NCBI GenBank assembly: GCA_044224515.1
Contig: JBGAKH010000005.1
Span: 287,730-351,729 of the forward strand
Direction of reading: 5' to 3'
Length of the DNA: 64,000 bases
DNA from: JBBATK01 sp044224515
GTDB lineage: Bacteria > Bacteroidota > Ignavibacteria > Kapaibacteriales > NICIL-2
The position numbers were made by a program, and so were the translations under genes. Of the stretch, positions 20,301 to 28,300 are shown piece by piece. Numbering within the stretch: position 1 is the stretch's first letter; each line of letters begins with the position of its first letter. The notes under the pieces are model-generated. The model was given only the letters and a program-made list of their open reading frames with translations. It did no database searches and was not told where the DNA came from.

Positions 20301-22073
20301 AAGCGCCTTCGTGAGACAAAGTCTATTATTGGTACAGATGCTCGAATTGTTGACAGTCCTTTAAGTGAAGCCTTTGCTCAGAGCATGGATTATGATGCAA
20401 ATGGCAACGTTACGCGTCTGCGTCGAAAGGCTGAAGATGGCAGTGTATTCGACGATCTGCACTATCATTACTATGCCTCACCGGCTTCAAACCAACTTGA
20501 GTATGTCAGTGATGATGCGGCAGCGCATACGGAGTCGAAACTTGAGATTGGAAACCAAGCGAGCGCGAACTATCGATACGATGCCATTGGTCGTATGACG
20601 ACAATGAGAAGTGAAGGTCTGACTGCAATACACTACTCGGATGCTTCCAGAGTTTCATTTGTCGAAAAAGATCGTGCCGAGGATTCAGTGCGCTATATAT
20701 ACGATGCCTTCGGACGTCGCGTAGCCAAACGATCGCATAATGAGACGGAATGGTATGTGAACGCTCCTGATGGAAGTCGTCTAGCGCAGTATAAGGTTAA
20801 AGAGCGACAAGTACATTTCTCGGAAGCTTCTCTCTACGCCGGTAAGCGCATCGGTGTGTATGCACCGAACATAAAAGACACCGTGCTTGATCTGCGAAAG
20901 AATGCAGTAGTCAGAGGACTGCGTTCGTACGAGCTTGGCAATCACATTGGTGATGTGATCAGCGTGGTTTCGGACAAAAAGTCCATCCACCGCGGCACCG
21001 CTGTTTCAAGAGCGGAAGTGCGCTCAACAAAGAATTACTTTCCCTTTGGTTATCCCTTGCCGGGTAAGTCGATTGGCGACTCTGCCTATTCTTTTGCCTT
21101 TCAAAGCATGGAAAGCGATGAAGACTTTCTGGCTGATGACCTCTCGTACACTACCGAGCAGCGCCAGTATGATGCACGATTGTGTCGCTGGTTAAGTGTT
21201 GACCCCATGTCAGCAAGCCTGGCAGGCTTGTCTCCGTATCAAGCCTTCGACAATAACCCCTTGCTGCTTCGCGATCCACGAGGTGCTCAGTCGACGAGTC
21301 CCGAGCATGATCCTGCAGCGCAGATTGCAGCATTGGGAGATGTATTCTCTTTTCCGGGTCGAGTTGCAAGTGGCATTTCGGATGCGGTAGGCAATTGGGT
21401 AGACCGCGCACGACAAGATATTCATAGTGCTGTGACGGGAGACTATACAGACCGAGGCCGTGCAGCCGTGCTTGAAATACACCCCGTAACAGATGCAGCA
21501 GTGTTCTGGTATGAGCAAGCCAGCGGGGAAACCGTCACTCCCGATGAAGTGCAAGAACTGGATCGGAACATTGGCAATGGACCGGTGACTACCGTCATAG
21601 AAATGAATCTACGCGAGGCAGACCCGACGCTCAGCGAGGAAGCTGTGCGCGGGTTGGCATCTACGGCATCCAGTGTGTTGCCGGTGACCTTTGGTACGAA
21701 TGAGCTGGTTGATGCTGTGGTTGACATACCTGTCGAAGGTTTTCAGGAGACCGTTACCTCCGTCGTTGTGCCACGAAGAGTTCGCCGAGAAGTGCAGCGA
21801 TCTATGGACCAGATTGATCGACAGTTGAATCCCGGCGAGCAGGCACCGACTGCGCGCCAGCGCAGGCGAGAAGAAAGAGAGGCGCAACAACAACGTGCAC
21901 GGCAAGCAGTAGCCGAAGTAGAAAGAGATCTGAATACGCAAGCAACGATTCAACCACGTGGAGAGCGACGCCGCCGAGAACAGCAGCGTCGTGAGACAGA
22001 GCGACGTCCTCGTCGCGAGAGAGCTCAACAATCGAGAGCCGGACAACGACCAACAGCAAGCTCACGCAGATGA
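14358..22073 (+). CDS. Giant RHS-repeat protein with a helical, Arg-rich C-terminal tail
   Basis: 2571 residues. The ATG at 14358 has GGGAGGA 7 bases upstream. Signal peptide: IPTAWSCFIVCIFLFSVSTL region. The N-terminal quarter is beta-rich with a fibronectin-like segment. At about residues 540-660 comes the block usual in Bacteroidota RHS giants (AEGFPYVQLRYAADGTGSV, MHALGSGH, QIDENGQGHVSIAD). A Cys-rich middle follows (ICFDCVYDLDIRLTDQC). The RHS core spans about residues 1630-2310 with YD repeats (YDMRGRLLLTQN, YDELGNTADF, YDANGNVTRL, YDAIGRMTTM, YDAFGRRVAKRS). It ends in the hallmark RQYDARLCRWLSVDPMSA, then NNPLLLRDPRGAQS. After the DPRG boundary lie about 260 residues that match no toxin I know: a helical part and then a tail dominated by Arg and Gln (ERRRREQQRRETERRPRRER). 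In RHS toxins this is the position of the payload. The stop overlaps the barrel gene start (ATGA). Confidence 0.9.
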   Translation: MTTLRHIPTAWSCFIVCIFLFSVSTLELGATQQQLIRTYYVRDLRPADSSRSGDSIRITTRLESVIDSLRVRRPQAPDVSKCVTSIALSVNSDGAFVPSYAFSARVEGTIQGIYAFGDTRRPRRDSFRLTIDYDPLKKTYQARDAMSFEHYVYADIVCSIRYNELALNAAVPDSLFRLDVVSDADVFYKPEPTQSPTLYTIQLDTAARYLHLSWSHLPWAEYYEVEYTYVDDYSASSSAKDRSLLRFNLRRDGIRLRALQNSLDIPLVFERGYLVYRVRAVGMRGETFRTPVHGVWSLPDEGVIPEGLSVYYIGTSLMHEADRLQWTHSTDYSESGNRKDVVSYADATQRTRQRVEASPADNRVRISESFYDFKGRATITTLAAPARPLSSGLTPEPNVSVGSTTGMSPGSLRLTPGASGSVTLPSGAYGEFIRSFPYTSGSLQQRLRGSRGSGVPHVGSRGGLSAFGLNPHAVDQVEDAGTRYDLPEFLDLFRYRSAKARLGFVPDFNVNAEGRSPTRNEYDLGDTACAISALRFATTLGAANYFSADNPEQARWQAFVPSAEGFPYVQLRYAADGTGSVREATMPGAMHALGSGHSLRSFVGTPSQEELDRYFGTDVGRASFYRKTLQIDENGQGHVSIADLAGNTILNGLCGNTGANLLPLTGVEQHRVTLDLIEEQAVLNRAEWAWESTKQLVIATDNTRLTLEYQVVTPTMRALLCSGSEICFDCVYDLDIRLTDQCGAELFRYVGTIGNLADLFRCTPATIRIADSVILARGSYMISKKLRVNNDAIERRVERYRNEYLCRDTSALPIPSLEEACNPPCNTCALLNSSVVRIRRRDGSNPGIPFTKRKPGNRIGCARECVDAGLSSLGLIFQSMLNEVSPGGQYGRYLDTLLRDESNPLGMVHPVIHPLSVFNDDNQLPLRSADWRNPLYDYQTSSGDTAWIELDAAGMPEHRSPLAEIRRSEGRSYVLPKYLNHVEDFIAAWQSQWAESLVGFHPEYEHYLWSVENRTSFTFDSLMQAHDSLRQARAAGADDASRDPFYSSRPALRAERDRRLSRLYDDGSTVINAEQMAIAMVNCGNPNFSDTEFRECYGSKRLYGTPGSEDKEWVAYRGFYSSVRNAQLSAERNDAVVRRGGFDARTIGGTRDVAADPLYAGQRRLFKDADDAFAELDAEELSDSVPVAEMRNRVLAFAAARFNQRRSECALCPLALDLTAFLNALVIEKKLTQRTLVLPGISPLNLSRNIVASLRRPRSLRYEWVLRSDPNSNLLDFRFMLGTEEVGDLKLTKTKSSLKWDRIVMLDCPQSSEEFSFTLRAIGDNDSTDNIRCQSSCFRVRDCTPSPFCASTAARPEMLQLMQYLFNGGRFAQRDLVLHREGSAVSHIGSTLRMHHPRGRSWTWHFDSCSSAAKRVCFATLKIATLTEQLKPRVLECPFTVTIVEPGFTIDSVAYPIRMRRASSGPGSLDPNSSLISFRSRGGRTFEAELRSCYALYDCSSTKQGSQTAPQCCLPAPRHVPYESRCEIDLRLIAQREREREFLRLRDRLADSLGNALRSHCLMNVPETFRISYDNDMYLLTLRYYNHAGELVQSVPPLGVRPLSDEQVTRCREYRRRRLDSTLVPGHVMQTNYTHTSLGALSTKRSPDEGLSVWSYDMRGRLLLTQNAEQRTRSRIRYVLYDEYSRERESGSSDLSFEWTAFANADYVASMLRNTAETRKTSYDLPMYTFSGLNQRYLRNHRSTIRYSTDGRSDDYLAGYSYDELGNTADFIQVYRIAGLTEAQQTKKIHYEYDKLSGQITDIQYQPASFDQLYYKLIYDENNRLSLVKTSTSHLLPLLFYETDARFDYYLHGPVARMELGTERIQGLDYAYTIQGWFKGLNSYTAAAENDMGRDGLTGGELRYGMFSEDVFAEVVNYYDHDYTPISSTASRFFPDRLGSLQSEFSRSLYCGLIQSTISAAAQSSAASQSIIAQAFAYDQSKRLRETKSIIGTDARIVDSPLSEAFAQSMDYDANGNVTRLRRKAEDGSVFDDLHYHYYASPASNQLEYVSDDAAAHTESKLEIGNQASANYRYDAIGRMTTMRSEGLTAIHYSDASRVSFVEKDRAEDSVRYIYDAFGRRVAKRSHNETEWYVNAPDGSRLAQYKVKERQVHFSEASLYAGKRIGVYAPNIKDTVLDLRKNAVVRGLRSYELGNHIGDVISVVSDKKSIHRGTAVSRAEVRSTKNYFPFGYPLPGKSIGDSAYSFAFQSMESDEDFLADDLSYTTEQRQYDARLCRWLSVDPMSASLAGLSPYQAFDNNPLLLRDPRGAQSTSPEHDPAAQIAALGDVFSFPGRVASGISDAVGNWVDRARQDIHSAVTGDYTDRGRAAVLEIHPVTDAAVFWYEQASGETVTPDEVQELDRNIGNGPVTTVIEMNLREADPTLSEEAVRGLASTASSVLPVTFGTNELVDAVVDIPVEGFQETVTSVVVPRRVRREVQRSMDQIDRQLNPGEQAPTARQRRREEREAQQQRARQAVAEVERDLNTQATIQPRGERRRREQQRRETERRPRRERAQQSRAGQRPTASSRR

Positions 22074-24766
22074 AAGAATTCTTGTTGTGTTTCATCCTCA
22101 TGAGTGTCTTTAGTACGGCTCAGCTGCGCTTCGCCACATCTGCATCGTCCGAACTACGTCCGACAACCTGTTGGAATGTGCGGATCGATGGACTCCGACT
22201 TGGAGATCGCATTGTTCTGCGCGCTAAGATTAGCGACGAGCAGGGACGTCCTTTGGTCGAACTTCAAAGCGAAGAGCGTACAGTGCTTCAAGTTCCACAA
22301 GTGATGAGGGCCGAAGAGCTTCGGTCCAAGTCCGTCACGTGGCTTGATGAAGACATGAAGAATATGGTGTCTCGCAATGGCACATTTCCCTATGGGAAGT
22401 ATTTGTTTTGTACCAAATGCTACGCAGTTGTTAGTGGAGAGCTTCTATCAGAAGATTGCGCACTGATGCAGTCTCTGCCTGCTTCCGGACTATCCGGCGA
22501 CGCTACTGCACAGAATCGAGGCGGGGGAGTCGAACAGACAGGATCGTCCTCCTCAATAGTGAGGGGGAGTGGAAAGGCTAGTGCGGAATACGTCTACTCT
22601 CCAAGACAAAGCGCGGAGTATCAGCTTCCGCCTTCGCTGCTGCGTCTTCAGTTTCAACCTTCGTTCGACGTGTATCGTGTGCCAGTGTTTGCAAACGTGT
22701 ACTACACGAGCGAAATATCATCACGCTATCCCAATCAGTTCGCCTTTTCGTTTGGTTTCGATGCTCAGCGATTTCGTGACAATATGCGCTTGTTGGCTGA
22801 ACAGGAGATGCGCAAACGATTGGGATTTGATGCAAAGGATTATGAGGCGAAGCGAGCGGAAGTTGACAGCATGGGAAGCATAGGCACGCGACTGCGAAGT
22901 CTACAACTCGATACTGCCGGACTTGCGGCTCTAGAGCGCGATGCTCAGTCGAACGATGAGGCGGAGCAGCGCAGAGAGCAGCAGCGGTATGATAGCACCA
23001 TACGGGTGGCGTTAGAAGCCATTAAGTATGACAGTCTGCGATCGCATTACTCGAGTATGGAACAAGAAGTTCTGGACATTCACCCTGTAGATTCGACCGA
23101 GACCGCGCGATGTCATCAACTTATGGATACGATACAATCACGAATCGATGTCTTGGAACAACGCAAAGACTCCATCCTGAAGAACACGCCTGCTATTCAG
23201 CAACGTCGTTCACTACTCGAGACGGCACGACGAGCGGCTGAAGCGACTTCGACGAAACTTCAGGAACTGAAATACAAACGAGAAGAGATTGGACGCTTAC
23301 AGGAGAAGAAAGAGTACCTGCTTGGGCTGAAACATGTGGTCGAGCAGTATCCTGAATCACTTGCACAGATGCAAGCTTCGCTTCGCGATCCGGAACAGAT
23401 ACGGCGCGTGTTGAAGGAGAGTGCTCAGTTCAGTGGCACAGACAAGGTACTGTTTAACACACAACTCTTGACTATAGGAACCGTGTATCCAAGTTGGTCT
23501 GCTGTTACTCTTAGCGGCTTGCAAGTGCAAGGCGTTGCTGCCGACCTCAGCCTGGGTCCTCTTCTGGTGGGTCTTGTGGGAGGGAATACCAACCTTGGTG
23601 CTATTGACTACCTGAGCCCGCATCAATCATTGTATCCACGCTGGATGATAGCCGGACGCGCCGGATTTGGGAATCGAGACGGCAGCTACTTCATGCTTAG
23701 TTACCTGAATGTATTCGACACCTCTTCTACGGTAGCGTACTCCGAAGCTCGTGAGGTGTTTCCAATGAAGACCACGATCCTTGGGTCTGAACTGCAGTGG
23801 CTCATTGCAAACGACTTGATACGGCTGCGAGCTGAGCTTGCACTTTCCATGTTCAACAGAAACCTTCGAGATAGTGTCACCGGTCTTAGCGAAGATATCG
23901 AACAGTACATCCCTCGTTTTTTACGACCGAATGTTTCGACCTCGTATGACTATGCAGCAACGGTCACGGCAGATATGCAGCTCTTGCCCTTGAACGAACT
24001 GACTCTCTACCGTGAATATGTTGGACCGGGTTATTACTCTTTCGGAGCGCCTTTTCTGCGTAACGATGTTTCGCGTTATGGTGCTCGTATCGAACAAGGA
24101 TTCTTCGACAACGTTCTCAGGGTGGGATGTACCTATCGTTCAGAGAGCGATAATCTGATAGCAACCAAACGCAGTAGCAGCGAGTCCCAACGATTCGGCG
24201 TACGAGCCACGGTGTCGATACCGCTTCTACCGAGTATTCGAGCAGAGGTGTATCGTTCAACACTAAACACCGGTGGCGTTGACTCACGACTCAGCGAACT
24301 CATGCTATCAAGCTCGTATGCCTATACCTTATTCTCGACCCGGTGGCGTACCAGTATTGACCTGCGCCAACAAACAAACACTGCCGATAGCATCGACGTT
24401 TCGTCATACAACCTAAGTACACTCAACCTACGGCAGACCATTTCTTTGGCAGCACCGGTCATGCTCCTCGTTAACGCAACACTGAATGCAATGTCGATCA
24501 ATGGCCAGGTAAGCTCGCAATCCGCCTTCGGTGCCGGCTTGCAGATCAATGTTCTGCGGTCATTAACTATCACAGCTCAGTCTGAATTTGCCTCGACGGG
24601 AGTTGAGGCGGATAGGAAGGGTGTCGAACTTGGAGTACGTTTCTCTGCATGTAATGCCTTACAGCTGTCGCTGCAGTCCAAGTACTTTGTCTACAGCAGC
24701 TCAGTAGCATCGGCACTCAGAACCGAGGATTTTTCGCTGCAATCGATGCTTTCCTACGCTTGGTAG
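22070..24766 (+). CDS. Outer-membrane barrel protein with coiled coil, last gene of the RHS operon
   Basis: 898 residues. The ATG overlaps the RHS stop by 4 bases, implying coupled translation. Signal peptide: MKEFLLCFILMSVFSTAQ. Residues about 25-145 are a beta domain ending in FPYGKYLFC...LLSEDC, with the same spacing as in the first gene of the operon. Residues about 185-245 contain VPVFANVYYTSEISS and FSFGFDAQRF. About residues 245-450 form a long charged coiled coil (AEQEMRKRLGFDAKDYEAKR through LQEKKEYLLGLKHVVEQY). The last 430 residues alternate like transmembrane beta strands and end in SMLSYAW with a terminal aromatic. From memory, proteins of this plan often sit beside RHS giants in Bacteroidota. 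A role as outer-membrane partner, anchor or conduit for the giants is inference. Confidence 0.75.
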   Translation: MKEFLLCFILMSVFSTAQLRFATSASSELRPTTCWNVRIDGLRLGDRIVLRAKISDEQGRPLVELQSEERTVLQVPQVMRAEELRSKSVTWLDEDMKNMVSRNGTFPYGKYLFCTKCYAVVSGELLSEDCALMQSLPASGLSGDATAQNRGGGVEQTGSSSSIVRGSGKASAEYVYSPRQSAEYQLPPSLLRLQFQPSFDVYRVPVFANVYYTSEISSRYPNQFAFSFGFDAQRFRDNMRLLAEQEMRKRLGFDAKDYEAKRAEVDSMGSIGTRLRSLQLDTAGLAALERDAQSNDEAEQRREQQRYDSTIRVALEAIKYDSLRSHYSSMEQEVLDIHPVDSTETARCHQLMDTIQSRIDVLEQRKDSILKNTPAIQQRRSLLETARRAAEATSTKLQELKYKREEIGRLQEKKEYLLGLKHVVEQYPESLAQMQASLRDPEQIRRVLKESAQFSGTDKVLFNTQLLTIGTVYPSWSAVTLSGLQVQGVAADLSLGPLLVGLVGGNTNLGAIDYLSPHQSLYPRWMIAGRAGFGNRDGSYFMLSYLNVFDTSSTVAYSEAREVFPMKTTILGSELQWLIANDLIRLRAELALSMFNRNLRDSVTGLSEDIEQYIPRFLRPNVSTSYDYAATVTADMQLLPLNELTLYREYVGPGYYSFGAPFLRNDVSRYGARIEQGFFDNVLRVGCTYRSESDNLIATKRSSSESQRFGVRATVSIPLLPSIRAEVYRSTLNTGGVDSRLSELMLSSSYAYTLFSTRWRTSIDLRQQTNTADSIDVSSYNLSTLNLRQTISLAAPVMLLVNATLNAMSINGQVSSQSAFGAGLQINVLRSLTITAQSEFASTGVEADRKGVELGVRFSACNALQLSLQSKYFVYSSSVASALRTEDFSLQSMLSYAW

Positions 24767-25344
24767 TGCCGCACCGCGCTTCATTTGACGATTGACCCGA
24801 TAAACTTGTTGAGTAGCTTGTCTGACGATCCGTATTCATGTTTTTTAAAAATAATTGTCGCGAGAATAACTTTCTGTAGTAACTTGAAATAGCAAACGGC
24901 CTGTCAAGCTTGTTTGTATCAAGGATAGAAAGTAATGGCATTTCACGACTTGAAGTGCATACTGCAAGATCAGTATCGTTGGCGCCTGTCAGCTCCAACC
25001 ATTAGAAGAGCCTAAGGGACGGCTCCCATGTAAGGGCAAGAGTACTCAGCAGACCTTTCCCTTTTCTTTACCGGTGCGATCTCATCGCGTAACAATTATC
25101 GTTGACGCGACAGACAATGCACTGCAGTAATTCCTGTCATTTCAGTACCCATAGCAGGTATCTGTCAATACCTACCAATTCTACTTCTCAACCTCTGCGT
25201 TGAGCTGTCGCATGCCGTCTATGCGTTCAGCTCAAAAGCATGTGTTGCTCTGTGTTCGCATGTCTATGCCACAGGAGTCCGAGAGGTGGGGATAGCGTCT
25301 TTGTCGTGAACATCAAACATCAACACTACTTTTTTCATACTGCC
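24767..25344. other. Gene-free stretch between RHS and fibre operons
   Basis: No plausible gene. A short inverted repeat AGGTAT/ATACCT lies at 25156-25173. Neither a strong terminator for the RHS operon nor a clear promoter could be assigned, although a transcription break is expected here given the 578-bp gap. Confidence 0.4.
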
Positions 25345-28300
25345 ATGAAGCATTTTCTTCTTGCTGTACTGCTGAGCCTTTGTTGCACCTCACTGTTTGC
25401 TGCTGAGCCAAGGATCTTGTCGTACCAAGGTCTCTTGATGACCGGCGCCAAAGAACCAGTTAGCGACGGGACCTACACCGTAACTTTTGCGTTGTATGAT
25501 ATCGCCAATGGTGGAACTGCGTTGTGGACGGAGACGCAGAGCGTTATCACAACGCAGGGTGTATTTGATGCCTACTTGGGAAGTGTGAGTCCGTTGAATT
25601 TGTCTTTCGACAAACAGTATTACCTCGGCATCAGCCTAGAGCCCAACACTGAAATGAATCCGCGTATTCTGCTCGCTGCAGCACCGTATGCCCTGCGCGC
25701 TGCCCACGCCACCGTGGCTGAATCCTTGTCTCCAACCAGTAGTGGTGCAGTTCGTAGTATAAATAGTCGACAAGGTGACATTGTTATCAAAGGTAGCGGA
25801 TCGACGACCGTTACAACGAAGGGTGACACTATTGAAGTAGTGAGTACAGAGGGAGGCTTGCGCCAAATAACGAGTCCCGAAGGAAGTATTGTCGTAAGCA
25901 ATCCGAGCGGTCCAACAACCGGTCTTGACATCAAAGATGGAGCCGTAACGGCAGCCAAACTTGCGGCAGGAGTTATACCGAATTCATTGCCTCCGGGTGG
26001 AGCAGCAGGAGGCGACTTGAGCGGAACCTATCCCGCTCCTTCAGTAGCAAATGCTGCCATTACGAATGCAAAGCTTGCGGACAATTCTGTCGGAAACACT
26101 AAACTTCAAGATGCGAGCGTTAGCACTGCCAAAGTCGCAGACAGCGCAATCACCGACGAAAAACTCGCTCACGGTATTAGTTATTCGAAGCTCAAAGGAG
26201 CACCGACATCCTTTGCTCCAAGCGGAGCGGCAGGAGGAGATTTAAGCGGAAGCTATCCGGCACCTACGATAGCCAAAGGTGCAGTGACGACTTCGAAAAT
26301 CGCAGATGCCAATGTGACTACAGAAAAGCTAGTCGACGGTTCCGTAACGGATTCAAAAATTGCAGCGGGATTGAACTACAACAAATTGATCGGTGCCCCA
26401 ACTTCGCTGCCTCCCAATGGCGCCGCCAGTGGTGATCTGAGTGGGAATTATCCTTCACCGGTTGTGGCTGCCGGCGCTATTACGAATTCAAAACTCGCTG
26501 TTGATGCTGTAAGTAGCCAGAATCTTATTAATGGCAGCGTAAACGCTGCCAAGCTAGCCGACACTGCTGTCACAGATGCAAAAGTTGCCCATGGTATCAG
26601 TTACTCAAAACTTAGTGGCGCACCAACGTCTTTACCTCCGACCGGTGCTGCCGGAGGTGACCTGACGGGAAGTTATCCCGCACCCTCGGTCGCTGCAGGT
26701 GCAATCACCTCGGCGAAGCTCGCCAATAACGCAGTCGCGACGGCGAACCTCGGCGACGCAAGTGTCACAACGATCAAAATAGCAGATGCTTCCGTTACTG
26801 ACGCAAAGCTTGCCAATGGCATCAGTTACTCAAAACTGAGTGGAGCTCCAAGTTCACTTCCGCCGAGTGGTGCAGCGGCAGGAGACTTGACAGGAACCTA
26901 TCCGGCACCCACGGTTGCATCCGGTGCAATCACCAACGCTAAGCTTGCAAACAACGCAGTTGCCACCGCAAACATTATCGATGCAAACGTGACGAATTCG
27001 AAGCTCGCTGATGGAGCTGTCACCGATGCAAAGCTTGCTAACGGCATCAGCTACTCTAAACTAAGCGGCGCGCCAACTTCGCTTCCTCCTAGCGGAGCAG
27101 CCGCCGGTGACTTAACAGGAACCTATCCGGCACCCACGGTTGCGGCAGGTGCAATCACCAACGCTAAGCTTGCGAACAACGCAGTTGCCACTACAAACAT
27201 TATCGATGCAAACGTGACGAATTCAAAGCTCGCTGATGGAGCTGTCACCGATGCAAAGCTTGCCAACGGTATCAGTTACTCTAAACTAAGCGGCGCGCCA
27301 ACTTCGCTTCCTCCTAGCGGAGCAGCGGCCGGTGACTTAACAGGAAACTATCCGGCACCCACGGTTGCGGCAGGTGCAATCACAACCGCCAAGCTTGCGA
27401 ACAACGCAGTTGCCACCGCAAACATTATCGATGCAAACGTGACGAATTCGAAGCTCGCTGATGGTGCTGTCACCGATGCAAAACTTGCCAACGGTATCAG
27501 TTACTCTAAACTAAGCGGCGCGCCAACTTCGCTTCCTCCTAGCGGCGCAGCAGCGGGTGATCTGAGCGGCAACTATCCTGCGCCTACGGTTGCAGCAGGA
27601 GCGATCACTTCATCAAAGCTCGCTATCGATGCTGTTGCCACAGCCAACATTATCAATGCAAACGTAACAAGCGCTAAGCTTGCCGACAGTGCCGTAACCG
27701 ATGCAAAAATTGCAAGCGGCATTAGCTACGCTAAACTGAGTGGAGCACCGAGCTCCTTGCCTCCAAGCGGTGCAGCCTCGGGAGATTTGACAGGCAGCTA
27801 TCCGGCACCCACTGTTGCAGCAGGTGCGATCACTTCATCAAAGCTTGCTGTCGATGCTGTTGCCACAGCCAACATTATCAATGCAAACGTAACAAGCGCT
27901 AAGCTTGCTGACAGTGCTGTAACCGACGCAAAAATTGCAAGCGGCATTAGCTATGCTAAACTGAGTGGAGCACCGGGCTCATTGCCACCAAGCGGTGCAG
28001 CCTCGGGAGACTTGACAGGCAGCTATCCGGCACCCACCGTTGCAGCGGGTGCGATCACTTCATCAAAGCTCGCCGTTGATGCTGTTGCAACAGCCAACAT
28101 TATCAATGCAAACGTAACAAGCGCTAAACTTGCCGACAGTGCTGTAACCGACGCAAAACTTGCGAGTGGTATTAGCTATGCAAAACTGAGCGGAGCACCG
28201 AGCTCATTGCCACCAAGCGGTGCAGCCTCGGGAGACTTGACAGGCAGCTATCCGGCACCCACCGTTGCAGCGGGTGCGATCACTTCATCTAAGCTCGCCG

